NCBI GenBank assembly: GCA_033297205.1
Contig: MU859062.1
Span: 1-64,000, forward strand
Direction of reading: 5' to 3'
DNA from: Pseudoneurospora amorphoporcata
Taxonomy: Eukaryota > Ascomycota > Sordariomycetes > Sordariales > Sordariaceae
Length of the DNA stretch: 64,000 bases
Under the pieces are notes generated by a model that saw only the letters and a list, made by a program, of their open reading frames with translations, had not been told where the DNA came from and searched no databases. The stretch's first letter is position 1; each line of letters begins with the position of its first letter. Shown piece after piece: positions 21,647 through 34,100 of this stretch. The position numbers were made by a program, and so were the translations under genes.

Positions 21647-23299
21647 TCAAAGCTCATCATGACCCCCATCACCACTCTCCACCCTCTCCTCAGCCTTCTC
21701 ACTCTCCCCATCCTTCAAACCCCTCTTCACCATCCCCGTCAGAACCTCATAAACAACATGCGCACCCGCCAACGCCGTCTCCTCCCCCCTCCCCTGATAC
21801 GCCGGACTAACCTCCACCACATCCGCCCCCACGATATTCAGCTCATCCACCAGCCCTCTCAAGATCCTAATCAGCTCTCTAGTCGTCCACCCTCCGGGTT
21901 CCGGCGTGCCCGTGCCCGGAGCGAAGGCCGGATCCAAAACATCAATGTCGATACTCAAATACACGGGGTCCGGGTCTGGATCGGACGAGTCAAACTGGTC
22001 CAGGATGGCTTTGATAATACCAGAAGGACCGCCGAGGTCGTCAATGTCGTCTGCTGAAATACGCAGCCAGTTTTGGGACGAGTCGTCGACCAAGTCGGAG
22101 TCGTCAACGCCAGAGAGGCGGGTGCGCAGGCCGGCGTGGATGTTTGAGTGAGCCGACGAGTTGGAAAGAAGGCCTTCTTGCCCGGCGAGCCAGAACATGG
22201 AGCCGTGGTTGAAGTAGGATTGGGCCGAGGGCCAGGCGGAAGGGTATTTGGCTGGGTGCCAGGTGTCGAGGTGGGCTATTTTTTTTTGATTATTTTTTTT
22301 GGTGGTTGTTGTCAGCAGCTTTTCGTCCGTCCTAAAAGCATGTCCGCCGTCGAGGAGTTTGCCAAGGTAAGTGTGGGATGTGAAATGTGAAATGACGTGA
22401 AAAACTAACCATCAAAATGCACGACCCTCACTTCCCTCCCATATACCTTATTCAAAGCTCTCAACGCCGGCAGAGCGAGACTGTGGTCACCGCCGAGGGT
22501 AATCAACTTTGGCTTCTTTTCCTTCCCCTTCAAAGTCCGAGGACTTCTCAACCCAAGCTCCAAAAAAGCCTCACTCATCTGTTCCAGCGCCACAGCATTA
22601 TCAAACGGCGTGATAGGAATATCACCACAGTCAATGATAGTCGCCCAGCTCGCGTAGGGATTGATGCCTGCGCGGGGGTTGAAGCCGCGGAAGGAGGTTT
22701 GGCGGCTGGAGGCTTGGCGGATGGCGCGGGGGCCGAAGCGGGCGCCTTTGTGCTGCTGTTAGCTTTCGGCTCGACAGACGAGGCCAAGGTAGGTGAGTGA
22801 GATAGATGAGGTAGATGAGTAGGGAGTTGGAAGGGTAGGTGAGCAGCAAAAAGGGGAGCCGAGCAGTGAAAACGTAGCCAAGCAGCGAGAGGCCGCCCGA
22901 ACATCCAAAGGAGAAAGGGAAACGGCCACCACGTACCAGGCCGATAACTAGTCGCCGTATCAAACGGCGCCCCAATAATCCCAACATCGAACTTCTCGCT
23001 AGGTGTAGTCAAGCATTTGACGTGCTTGAGGTGGGCAAAGGTGGCTATGCCGGAGAATGACCACTATCCCGAAACCCGGTTGTCAGATCTAGTAGGTGGT
23101 GATAGCACCAAGACCTTGGAATACTTACATCAGTCCCCCATTTCCTTTCCAAGTCCTTGAGTTCGGATAGTTCTTCAGGTGTTATCGTCCATTGGCTGCC
23201 ATCGCCGCCGGAACCGTGCCTATGGTCCTGGCATGTTTGGACCGGTTGGCTTCCGATAGCTAGTAGAATAGCTACTGAGGAGAGGAGTGTTGATCTCAT
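21647..23299 (-). CDS. Agmatinase-family ureohydrolase with signal peptide
   Basis: Mn-dependent hydrolase of guanidino compounds to urea plus amine (arginase/agmatinase fold). Exons are 23299-23129, 23063-22937, 22745-22410 and 22275-21647; introns are 65, 191 and 134 bp. The product is 420 residues. Residues 1 to ~23 (MRSTLLSSVAILLAIGSQPV) form a clear secretory signal. Metal-binding motifs are GGDHS (184-188), DAHLD (211-215) and SIDIDVLDP (319-327). The first splice joins KWGTD to WSFSGIATF, the second gives TSYRPGARFGPRAIR, and the third gives VHFDAHLDTW. An ATG seven codons upstream (23320) would mask the signal and is less likely. Related fungal enzymes include guanidinobutyrases, so agmatine is not assured as substrate. 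Extracellular or vacuolar arginine-derivative catabolism is inferred. Confidence 0.9.
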
Positions 23300-23884
23300 G
23301 ATCCCGAATTTCTCTTCCAAAGATGTGACCTCGAGTAAATGAGCAAGAGCTTCTTCCAGACTAAATCAAGGTTGAGGTTCGTAGGATCCGAAAGAAAATC
23401 ATTCGAGTGAACAAGCAACAAGCGAAAGCGGAAGTCAAAATCAGGTGCGTTGATTCAGTCACTCACTCGTTTCTTCGACAACAAATAGGTGGTGAGGGGA
23501 AGATTGGCATAAGGAGTTCAATGCTACCCCTCGCGGAAATAACACCCGTAAAGGCTGCGGTAGGTAGTTGGTGATGACAGTAAAGTGACACACAGTGACA
23601 TAGCGGTGGATATATATATATCGGTAGAGATATCTTATCAGTTACAGTTAGTTCTTTCAAAGTAGATTCACTCACAGTGATTCCCGTCGATTTGGTCAGT
23701 GCCCGGCTACTTGAAGCCGAAGCTACTTTCTCACTAATACACCATCGGTTCGCGATTTACATGCCCTACAACTCTTTAGCTTTGGTCCTTTTTCTCTCTT
23801 CATCCTTCCATTCTCCCTCTCCAATCTATCCTTCCCTATCACTTCTTTCATCCCTCCTCTGTCCCTTTTATACCTCCAACTTAG
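23300..23884. other. Intergenic, agmatinase promoter and vma22 3' region
   Basis: 585 bp between tandem minus-strand genes. C/T-rich near 23790-23880 (vma22 3' side) with a TATATATATATC stretch near 23610. No gene seen. Confidence 0.6.
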
Positions 23885-24751
23885 CTAAGCACTAGCCCCG
23901 ACAACACCCTCAGCCCCCACCGCCTTCGCCTTAACAGTCGCTTTCTCCCTCCTCTTCCTCGCCCTCCTCACCTCAATTTCCACCTGCGCCATCTCCGTAT
24001 TAACCGTCACCAGCCGTGGAATGATTTGCTCAACCGCTTGGATGGCCTGGGTCTGGGCTTGGCGGAGCGGAAGCGGGGTAAGGAGGCCGAACCAACGGAG
24101 GGGGTCGTTGCGGATTTTCTTGATTTTGTTTTTCTTGTCGTCGTCATCAGGTTTTTCGGCGTCCTCGTTGCCATCATCCTGCTGGGGTCCATGACTGGTG
24201 TCCTCCTTTTGATGGCGGTCCGTTTCTGGGTTCGTGGTATCCTCCTGTTTATCTTGATCTTGTTCCTTGGCTTCGTTGCCTTCTTGTTGGGTGGTGTTCT
24301 CCTTCTCAGTTTCATCTTGGGCTTTCTTCCCGTTCTTCTCTTCCGCCTTGGCCACCACCTTGTTACCGTCCTCATCAACCTTCACAACCCTCCACTCAAG
24401 CACCTTTTCCTCCTCCTTGTCCTTGTTCCCCTCCTCCCAAATGTCCTCTTCTCCTCTCGCCTCCCTCGGTAAAACCCTCAGCCTCCTACCAGCAACCATC
24501 CTCTCATCAAAATACTCCTTCCCGTACCTCATCCCGCGCTCAGCAGCAAAGTTCGCTCGCGCCAGGTTCTGGTACATACCCGACTGCAGGCTGGACAAGG
24601 AGGAGCGGAGGGTGGTGTACTCATTCAAGAGAAAAAGGTACCGGGTGAGGAGGGCGTCGATTTGGGTGTTGTAGTCTTCTGGTGAGGGTTGGGGGGTGGT
24701 GGAGGGTTGATCTTGTGAGGCATGATGAAGGGGGAGGGGAGGGGTGGTCAT
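23885..24751 (-). CDS. vma22: V-ATPase assembly factor Vma22 / CCDC115 family
   Basis: A 288-residue single-exon protein. The N-terminal coiled-coil (about 25-75: TQIDALLTRYLFLLNEYTTL) and the C-terminal block DPLRWFGLLTPLPLRQAQTQ (about 218-237), followed by a helical region with AVEQIIPRLVTVNTEMAQVE, are the signatures of Vma22/CCDC115. Yeast Vma22 acts with Vma12 and Vma21 in the ER to assemble the V0 sector of the vacuolar proton pump (family knowledge). Between the two conserved parts lies about 110 residues of highly charged E/D/K/Q linker, longer than in yeast (181 aa in total there, from memory) but common in filamentous fungi. No membrane segment. Family call is from the C-terminal block. 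Confidence 0.82.
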   Translation of the reverse strand: MTTPPLPLHHASQDQPSTTPQPSPEDYNTQIDALLTRYLFLLNEYTTLRSSLSSLQSGMYQNLARANFAAERGMRYGKEYFDERMVAGRRLRVLPREARGEEDIWEEGNKDKEEEKVLEWRVVKVDEDGNKVVAKAEEKNGKKAQDETEKENTTQQEGNEAKEQDQDKQEDTTNPETDRHQKEDTSHGPQQDDGNEDAEKPDDDDKKNKIKKIRNDPLRWFGLLTPLPLRQAQTQAIQAVEQIIPRLVTVNTEMAQVEIEVRRARKRREKATVKAKAVGAEGVVGASA

Positions 24752-27700
24752 TTTGGATGTGATGTGCTAAGTGTAATGGGAGTGTACAAGTGGTGAGATG
24801 TGAGATGTATAGTAGGCAGTGAGTGGAGCGGTATCGATGAATCCGATGATCTGTGCTGAGCGATGGAGCGAGTTGAGTCGGGTTCAGTTGTTACCTTGCT
24901 CAATCTGGACGGAGCCGAGCAAGAGTTGGCGTGACGTCGTTTCCTGGTTGTTTCCGAGCCTTACCGTGATTATCGGGATCGCACTGCTCTGCTCTGCTCT
25001 GGTCTGAATGTGATAATGACAACGTCAAACCGTTAAGCCGCGCGTTGCCGCCGCCGCCGATCGTTGTTTTTTTTTTTTTTTTCGTCGAAAATTATCCCGA
25101 AATAAGGCCCCGTTCATGGATTTTTGAGGGTTTGTTTTGTTGCAATGGACTGGACCCGAGACAATACTGTAAGTAAGGAGAAGAAGGTGATTTTGACGAT
25201 AGTTCCCGCTTCGACGCGTAGGCGTTTAATGAGGCTGAATCTCGATTTCGGTTCGAAATTTGGAACGATGCTGGAGCCGAGTGGAAGTTTGGGATCAAAC
25301 TAGGTGGAGTCTTGGCGGGATGGAATATCAACCAACGGTTGTGTGTTCTTGGAAGATTCGTCCAAGTTCTGCTTGTCTTGTGTTGCGTTGTTGGCTCGGT
25401 GAGGTCTCGAGCTCGGGCTCTAGAATCTAGCTCACCGCGGTGAGTCTGATGTACATACGCACCTTCCTGTTTTGACGACATCTCGAAGGTGCGACGGGAT
25501 CGGATGCCTTGCTTCCTCAATTCCTCTAGTACCCACCTCATTTGATGAACATTATAATTGAGACAAACACATGAGATACTTTTTCACTCCATTGTTTCAC
25601 GCGTTTCCAAAATAGCAGCTTTGGGCAATGCACCGGGCCACTCCTTACAAGTTGTATAACCCTTACCCTAACCCCTGAGGTGTCTCGCAGTCTCTGATTG
25701 CATTCATTGCCTTGCGGTTGCCGTGGTATCATTCAGCGTTGGGTAGCGGCTACCACCTCTTTTATGCGCAGATGAAAATAATATGCTAAAGTGTGATTGT
25801 CTCTGGCTGAAACCCCGAAACCACATGGCATTGATGGCCTCTTGTGTGCCATTATTCTTCGTGGTGTTGAGCGTTCCCTTTCTGGGTTGGCGGCTGTTTC
25901 AGGGTCATGGAGCTGAGGCTATCAAGGACAGGACCCCGAACTGGGTGACGACCCCGATTGCTGTTGTGCATGACATCTGAATGATATTAGTCTTCTGATT
26001 AGACCTGGGGCCGAGGGAGATCGACGCTCAGGGTACTGTATATGTATCGTCAAGTCCATTCTTGATACAAACATGGCATGGCGACAAAGTTTCAAGGTGA
26101 CGGCGACTGTCTAGATTTGTAGCCCCTGAGACTTCTGAGAGAAAATGTTTTGATGAGCCATGTCTCCAAAGGGGCTCCATGGCGTCGCCTCAATGTGTCG
26201 TGCATCAGCTGCCCCCAAAGTTAAAGCACCTTCCCCTATTGTGCGGATGCGAAACAAGAGACGCCGCGGAAGCGCAGGTTGCAGACGCCAACATTACAGC
26301 CGGGATACTGAGCCAGGATAATGTGTGGTGGACGACGGATGGAAGCATTGGAAGAAGACGCAGTCCATCCATTCAAAGCCCAGAGGACCCTTTTGTGCCA
26401 CCAGAAGGCCGCACAGGTTTTCCATGTGGTGTCAGGGTCGGACCTGACGCCAACGGGCAAACTTGGACCAAGGTGGTGATCTCTCGGCGGTATTCCCAAG
26501 TACGGGGAAGTGGTTCCGTAGGGGAAGAAGATGCCAGAGGAGATATCGCAGGAATTCTGGTGACGTCGTACGTAAGCTTGGCCTCCTTCCAAGTTACCGC
26601 TTGGATGGAGTTGATGTTTCGAGGCAAGTTCGAGACCAACCAACTGGGGCCCGCTGCCATCCTAGGCAGACAAAGTAGACAATGCTAAAAGCTGCCGTTT
26701 TCTTAGCGGTTTGACTTGGACAGTGAGTGGTACGAGTCCAGGCACAACGCCTCCTTTGGCCCCTTTGGCCTCTCCATCAGCTATGCAAGCCATGGTGGTG
26801 AGAGCTGTCCTGATTGCCCTCTGCTTGTGCGACTCGCCAAGGTCAAAAGGGTGTAATAAGCGTGTAAGGCGTGGCGACGGCCGTCGTGTCCATGGCTGTG
26901 GATGCTGTGATGGCGTGAAACCGTCGTGAATGGCGGTAACTGACCGTGGAAAGCCTCCCGTCGTGCCAAGTCCAGCAACAGGGTTGACGACATTGTGCGG
27001 TTTACGTCAGGGAGGTTTGTTGATGGGCGGCAATGTGCAACCAACCCGCCCGAGTTCCTTGCCAGTTCCATTCATGCTGGCTGGTATGTGTGTTTTCAAC
27101 TTGTCTTCAACATGACGATTTTAACAGAGTCAAGACTGCCAAGCAAAGTCCCAAGAATTAAGATGCAGTCAGATGAAATCCAAATTCAACCGAAGCTCCA
27201 GGGTGTATGCTACCTATTTATGCACTGTGTACCTACCTAGCATGTGCTTTTGGTCGCACCAGATTGGATCGACCGGCCCGTCGATAAGCCCAAGACACTG
27301 GCACGCCACTGTCAGCCCCGAAGGTGCCAGCCAGCGGTGACTTTATTGTGACTTGTCCAGCTTTGTACCTTAAATGCAACCGCCGAGGTACCTAGCAACG
27401 GGCAATCAGCATCAAGGGAAAATCTTGCCCGACCCAGCAGTGATGTGTGATGGGGACTTGTTAGTCGTGGTTAGGAAGGTAACAGTAGCATGATAAGTGA
27501 CATGGATCCAAGTTCCCTCCACCGCCTGCCAGCACAATCTGCCGACGAGTGCCAATATCGATGCTTGAGTGCCCTTTCCGCCCTGCCAGATTGCCCGCCA
27601 GCCAGCAGCGGAGTGGGAGTGGTGGGCTGCACGTCGCGCCTCCCAGATTCGATGCTGTCCTCCAAGGTCCCAAGGCGCTCTCTTTCCTACCTCTACGTTT

Positions 27701-28845
27701 CCTTTTGTCTCTTTTCTGACTTTTGGATGACACGTCAAAATTTCATGAGGCTGATTGATGCGCAACAAAGCCAAGCCCACGACAACACCAACCTAAAACC
27801 TAAAGCCCATAACCACTACCACCCACTGGGCCACCACTGGTCCCTTGTAGCAAATGGCCGGATCCCATAACTCAGTTATTTCCACGTCTCTTTATTTGCT
27901 TCTGCTGGGCAAACAAGTCCCGAGTCATTTTAACATCGCTTGCACTAGGTTGTTCAGAGGCTGTTATCAAAATCAAAATAAGGTATTGATATATAGCTCT
28001 CTGCCCTAGCATCGGTCATTGGACTGCAGAGTGCTGTGCATCAAATCATCCCCTCTATCTGGCATAATACAGCTAAGGCATCCTCTCAATAGACCCAACT
28101 GATCGCTGTTCTGTCACTGGCGGTCGGACCCCCCCCCATCCAATCCGTCCAATCCATTGCAAGGCCAGGGCAGCCATTCAGAGGTCCTCCGCATCCACCC
28201 AGGCCACCGTCCTCCATCCACCTGCCATATCCATTCCATCCACTCACTCACTCCCTCCGCTTCCATTCTCTATCCACCGCAACTCGACTCGTCCGCCCGC
28301 CGCCTACAGTGAGCTTCAACTCTAACCTATCTACTGGCAAGCTGCCGTTCTGTTCACTTTCTCACTTCCTTTACTACCTCCCGTCTTCGCGCCCAACTCT
28401 CCATCTCACTCTACTACCTCTACCTCTACAACCTTGAGCTTTCCACACCTACTCCCGCCGCCATCAACGCCAGCAGCAAACCCTCTCACTCCGTCATCGA
28501 CCACATCTGTCCGTTCCACCATCTCTTAAACTACTACTACTACTACTACTACTACCACCGGGTCCCCCCGTACCGCCAAAAGTGCCCGGCCACCACCGCC
28601 AACATCAACATCCGCCATCCATCCCACCCCCCCAAAACCTAAACCCAGCAGTCCAGCTTCGTCTTATCCCTTCGACTCCACTCCGCTGTCGCCCACACCG
28701 ATTCACCGTTGATCACAGCGCGCGATAAGGAGAGTGCTTCGCTGCATCGCTCCTCCATCCTCCATCACCTCCGTCGGCGAGCTCTTAGCCTAGCATCAAG
28801 CCCGCGACTCGTCCTGCAACCCGTCTGGGGGCGCCATCAGTCAAC
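24752..28845. other. 4.1-kb gene-poor region upstream of CDC42
   Basis: Between divergent vma22 and CDC42. 24752-25100 is the vma22 promoter side, with a TGACGTCG CRE-like site at about 24931 and a T16 tract near 25067-25082. 25.1-27.8 kb has only short frames on both strands with no recognised domain. 27857-28845 is a C/T-rich stretch without any plus-strand ATG, taken as the CDC42 leader. ACCTAC/CCTAG motifs occur near 27229 and 27389. Confidence 0.55.
28531..28555. repeat. (CTA)n microsatellite in the CDC42 leader
   Basis: Eight CTA units in the pyrimidine-rich leader about 290 bp upstream of the CDC42 ATG. Confidence 0.92.
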
Positions 28846-29843
28846 ATGGTGACGGGAACTATCAAGTATGCCAAACCACCCCTTATAGAGTGCTACAAAG
28901 CTCCCGACTCTTGCTGTATATGATGACGGTCTAGACCGCTCCGCTCTGTGCTTGACTTAACACTTACACGCATCTTTGGGATGCATGGCCCATTTCCCGG
29001 ATCGCAATCGCATTGTGCGAGACTGAACCTGCAAAGCAGCACAAGGCTAACCGTTCTCCCTCTCCAGGTGCGTAGTCGTCGGTGACGGTGCCGTTGGAAA
29101 GACATGTCTCCTCATCAGCTATACAACAAATAAGTTTCCCTCGGAATATGTGCCGACAGTTTTCGACAACTATGCCGTCACCGTCATGTACGTTGCCCTT
29201 TCTCTCAGTTCCCCGATCCCATCAATGCGCGCATGCACCCATGCAGCACAAGCCAACATCCACCCGCTTCCCATCTTCCATCTGGAATTTAACTGATAAG
29301 CGCAACCCCCTTCAGGATCGGTGATGAGCCCTACACGCTCGGCCTGTTCGATACTGCAGGACAAGAAGATTACGACCGTTTACGTCCGCTATCATATCCC
29401 CAGACCGACGTCTTCCTTATCTGCTTCAGCGTTGCATCGCCTGCCTCGTTCGAAAACGTGTCCCAGAAATGGGCCCCCGAAGTCAACCATCACTGCCCCG
29501 GCGTGCCCTTCCTCATCGTCGGAACGCAGAAGGATTTGCGCTCCGACAAGGAACTGAGGGACAAGCTTGCCCAGCGCAAGCAGTCAATGATAGAGTTCAA
29601 GCAGGGAGAGAAGCTTGCCCAGGATCTTGACGCCGTCAAGTACGTCGAGTGCAGTGCGCTGACGCAGGAAGGACTCAAGAACGTATTTGATGAGGTAGGC
29701 AATCTCCCAGGACACGGCTATTGTCGGCTGTGAATCGTGAAAGTCACCAAAGCTGACAAGCCACTTTTTAGGCCATCGTTGCGGCACTGGAGCCACCTCA
29801 GAAAAAGACAAGTAAAAGGGACAAGAAATGCTTGATTCTGTGA
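28846..29843 (+). CDS. cdc-42: Rho-family GTPase CDC42
   Basis: Small GTPase controlling cell polarity and hyphal tip growth. Exons are 28846-28865, 29068-29187, 29316-29694 and 29772-29843; all introns are GT-AG. The product is 196 residues. It begins MVTGTIKCVVVGDGAVGKT (P-loop), then switch I YVPTVFDNY, switch II DTAGQEDYDRLRP and specificity loops GTQKDL and CSAL. The MVTGTIK start, FPSEYVPT and MIGDEPYTLGLF mark it as Cdc42, not Rac or Rho1. It ends in a polybasic stretch and the CAAX box CLIL, predicting geranylgeranylation and plasma-membrane attachment. The first half matches the near-invariant Cdc42 sequence, but from about residue 85 it departs from the family norm (ENVSQKWAPEVNHHC, GTQKDLRSDKELRDKLAQRK), and it is 4-5 residues longer than usual before the CAAX box. 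An approximately 1-kb ATG-free region precedes it. Confidence 0.95.
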
Positions 29844-31179
29844 GACCGGGATACTCCTGCAGTGAGGAATGTTTGGCCCCGCCGGCCCCGTTATTTTGTT
29901 ACAAGCCCTGAAGCGACCATGAAATGAAGGGGGTGGGGAAAGGGGAGACGCATTCACAGATCGACATCTAAACGGCAATAGGGCGCCTCGATATTACCCC
30001 GTTGTTTAGAGTGCAATTAAAGCAGTGACGAGCCGACAGCCTGCATACCGATACCCAGACGGACGGAGCTGAGAGAGTTGGGAGGGAAAGGAGAGAGGTT
30101 GAGGGGTGGAGCATTGTGAAGGGAACGATATCAACCTGGCGCCATCGCACAAAGAGAGGTATCGCAGAGCGTACCTGGCCAGGTCCGTTTCATTTTGGTT
30201 CGAAGGGATGTGGAGGGCTGGAGATGTGAGGGATGAATTGGAGTTGTCCTAGGTGGGCTTGTGGTTGTTGGTTGTGGTTCATTCCCTAGGATCAGGAGAG
30301 AGGAGCCGCCTTTCTCTCCAACTCGGGCCAGAGAAAGAATGGACTTTACCAAGAAAACCGCGCCGGCATTGATGCCATATCGGTGTCTGCGCGCGGAAGA
30401 CTCTGGGTGTTCATTTCGTTATCTGACCAAAAGCTCCTATCCGTTAGTGCTCGCACATATTACTATTACCACCATCATATTGGATTCAAGAATTTCTTAA
30501 TAACTCTTTGCTCCTGAAAATTGTCGGGGGCTTTTGTCGATTTCCATATGCTATTGCTTGGATAGGAGTGTGTACCGAAATCACGGCTTTTTGCATGTGA
30601 TTCTCGACAAATCCCATTATTCTGAGGAGTTACACTCTTGACCTGTCACATCCTCCTCAGATTCAATGTAGCAACCAACGGACAGTCAGCATTTGTTCAT
30701 CGAGGAAGATATAACGCTTCTGAAAATGCTGGTTAAAAAATTATCAAAACGAAAGTAAATTTCAGCGGAGTCGTAGAAAAATGACTGAGTGGTACCGTGT
30801 TGCTTTTGGTATTTATACAAATCAAGGATGCATATATGTATGCTCTAGTGTTTATTTACACCCCATCCTATCCCCCCAGTGATTTATCCCCTCCTAATCA
30901 CTTTCTCCTACTTTGTACCCCTACTCCAACATATATATACGTTTGTCCATCCATGTCCCAACAACCATAGAAGTACACTAGGAGTACAATATTCATTTCC
31001 CACCCCACACCAGCCCTCGATATATATATGCGTATATATATACACGTCTTACCTACAGTCTTACCACCTCATCAAGATCAGTTAAGCACCATATCCAGCC
31101 CACAACTCCTCTTCCGAGGTCTCTCCCTATTCCTATTCGATGCCCTCGATGCCGCCTTCTTCGAATCGAGATGTTCACG
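29844..31179. other. Convergent region, CDC42 / swc2
   Basis: 1.3 kb tail-to-tail gap holding both 3' UTRs. AT-rich from 30450 to 31080, with repeated TATATATA stretches near 31020-31045. Small frames only; no gene recognised. Confidence 0.6.
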
Positions 31180-34100
31180 CTAGGACTTATCTATATCTGG
31201 CACAGTAGCGGTGGGTTGGAAGCGAGCCTCCGCTACGGGTGCTTGTGCTGGAGCTGGAGGAGGCTGTGACGGTTGTGGTGATTGGATTTGCTCGGCTGGC
31301 GTGGTTGGAGCTGGAGCTGGAGCTGAAGCCGAATTGGGAGTTGAATCAGGAGCCTGGGAGGGCTGGCTTTGCGGTTGTGATTGTGCTGCCTTCGGTGTTG
31401 CTTGTGCCTTTGATGATGATGATGGAGTTGGATCCGCCGGCGGTGGTGGTGATTGCGTCTGCGTGTCCGCGTCATCCACAAGTTTGAACTGAGCTTGAGT
31501 TTGTAGAGGGGGCGTTGACGTTGACGTTGACATTTGTGGTGGTGATGGTTTTGCTGCTCCCGCCGCCGCCGCCGCCGCCGCCGGTTTAGAAGTAGGTTGC
31601 GCAGGAGCACTTGCCGCTTTAGTTGGCGGCAAAGCAACATCATCAATCGGCTCCAACTTAGCCCGCACCACCGGCCCCGTCATCGTCATTGTCGCCGGCA
31701 ACGAGGACGTAGACGTTGTCCGTTTCAGCTGCTCGGACGGTCTCGTATCCTTGCTTTTACTCCTCGCCTTTGTGAGCACCTCCGTGCCACTTGCCCTTCG
31801 TGGGAGCTGCAACGGCACCTTCGGTTCCCTCAGGGGCGGTAGCTCAGTTGCCTGAACATTATCCAGCTTTTTATCCCTATCCCCGGCCTCAACCTCCTTG
31901 GCGGCCTTTTGTTCAGAAGCAGCAGCCTGTTTCTCTTTGTCTTTCTCCTCAGCTTCCTGAGCCTCTTTCAGCTTCGCTAGCTTCGCCGGGTCTTCTTTTG
32001 GTGTTGATCTTTTGCCGTTGGGGTTCAAGAACCTTTCTGGAACGCCCTTGGCCGCGTACGTCCCGCTGCCTACGTATGCTCCGAGAAGTGCACTGAATTT
32101 GTAGTCACCCCTGTGTACGCGCTGGATCTCCCGATAGGCGTAGGCGTTAAAGTAAGGAAGACCGGTTTTGGGGTCTCGGTAGCGGGCTGGATGGCCGGTT
32201 ACAACGCAGAGTGGAGGATGGGCGGGTTCTTTGACTATTGTTAGTAACTGAAGCATCAAGGAAATGTTGGAGACTAAAGGAGAAAAACTCACTGGCAAGT
32301 TTCTCCATCCTCCTCCCAAAGATAATCTGCGTCTGCACTTGCTTGTCCTTGATGGCGGCTTCATCGAAATTCTGAAGAATAATGCAGCTACGGGTGACCT
32401 TGTTGACCGTTTTCCCTTCTTCCCCTTCGGCGGGTTGATCAGTAGGTGCTGTTGACCCTTCCTGAGGTCCAGCCGGTCCCTTCTCAGCGTTTTCGAATTT
32501 CTTTTCCTTGTTACTTTCTTCGCCCTTGCTATCCTTCTCACCCTTGTCATCCTTCTTTAGTACCACCGATGTATTATCCTTGTTGGATTTCTCGGGGCCA
32601 ACTGTGGCTGGCTGTGAAGAAGGAGGCGTGGGTGCCTGCTTAGTCTGAATAGTAGTCGTAAGTATTTTAGTAGCTGGTGATGATGTATCACGAGGAGGCA
32701 GATCGACAGCAGGAGTAGGTGCCGGGATGTGTGCGGGCGCAAAGGTGAGAGTGGTCGTAGAGGCCGATGTCACCGGTGCAGACATGACAGGAGGAGCTGG
32801 AGTTGGAGCTGGAGCAGGCGCTGGCGCAGGCGTAGGAGCGCCCAATCCTCCGGAAGACTGGGGCATTGAAAGAGGCGAAGCAGTGTTGGGCGGCGCAAGA
32901 ACGTTTGACATCCCATTGCTAAAAGGAAATGCTAGCCCGGGTATCTGGGCATCGAGCATAGGAGGCGCAACTCCTGCCGGTGGGGCCAAGACAGGGGCAG
33001 CTAGAACTCCCGATGAAGAAGGCGCAGGCTTAGTCTCGAGCGGCGGCGGAGGAGGAGGGATAGGTGGCGGGGCCATTGGTCCTCGAAGAGGTGCCAGTGT
33101 AAGGGGTTGTGGCAGTTGTGTTTGTTGTGGTTGTTCGGGCGCATCCTTCATAACAACGTCTGGAGTCGATATTGGTTCTTTTGGCTGTTCGGGCAATGCT
33201 GTTGACAAGTCTGTTTTCTCCACTGGTATCTCCGACTTGTTATCCTGTTTGGTTGTCGCCTCCGTCATCGGGATATCCCCCTTCTCAGCCGATGATGTTT
33301 GCTTAGAAGCTTCCTCGGCCTTTGCCTTCTCCTTCTCTGCTGCCTCCTGAGCAGCAAGAGTAGCACTAACTGACTGCCTCTTCTTCCTCACTGGCTTCTC
33401 CTCCATAGACACCATCTTGCCAACGTGTTTCTGTTGTCCTTCCTCCAGTGTCTGAATACCACTCCAAAAGGTAACCACTGGGCCGTCCAGCTTGCGATTG
33501 TTCAAGGCTGCGATCTTCCTCAAGCGTTCTTCTTCCCTAACCTTCTCCGCCTCCTCCCATCTATTCAAGCTCTTCTCGTTTCTCTTCTCCACCAGAGCCG
33601 CCTCAGCTAGCCGCTCCGCCTGTGTCATTGGTGGCTTCTTCAATGCCTCCAGCCTCTTTGCGTTTTTCTCCATCTTTTCCATCAGCTTCTTCCGGCGGAT
33701 CTCGTCGTCGATCATCTTCTGATGCAGCTGTTCCTTGCTCATCTTGGTCGTCCTGCGCTCGGACGCTCGCGTGGGCATATCGGCCGGAGTCGGCAACCAA
33801 CTCGTCCTTTCCGACTTTTTCTTGGGTCTAGGCGGGCGGGACGTCGGTCCTTGCCGGACAGAAGAGGCAGCAGGAGTGGTGCCTGTCGTCGACGGGGCGG
33901 GACTCCCAGCGGCACTATCTCCGGTTGAGGCTGACGGCGGCTGCTCGATGCGGACCTTTTTCCTGAACTTGATGGGAATAGCCTCCTGAGCTTTCCTCTT
34001 CCGTTGCGCGTTCCGCTTTTCCCTCGCTTGGCGCTCCAGCTCCTTTTCACCCTCGAGGTCGTCGGCGGCGGCGCCGTCCTTGTCGTCTTCGTCGTCCGAG

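Noticed and set aside
25092..25541. 149-codon minus frame beginning MRWVLEELRKQG
   Set aside because: Only the first ~30 residues look protein-like; the rest is random-looking and no convincing splice continuation was found.
26179..26688. 169-codon frame in the gap upstream of CDC42
   Set aside because: An opposite-strand frame of 135 codons covers the same DNA and neither shows domain, splice or composition support; likely chance.
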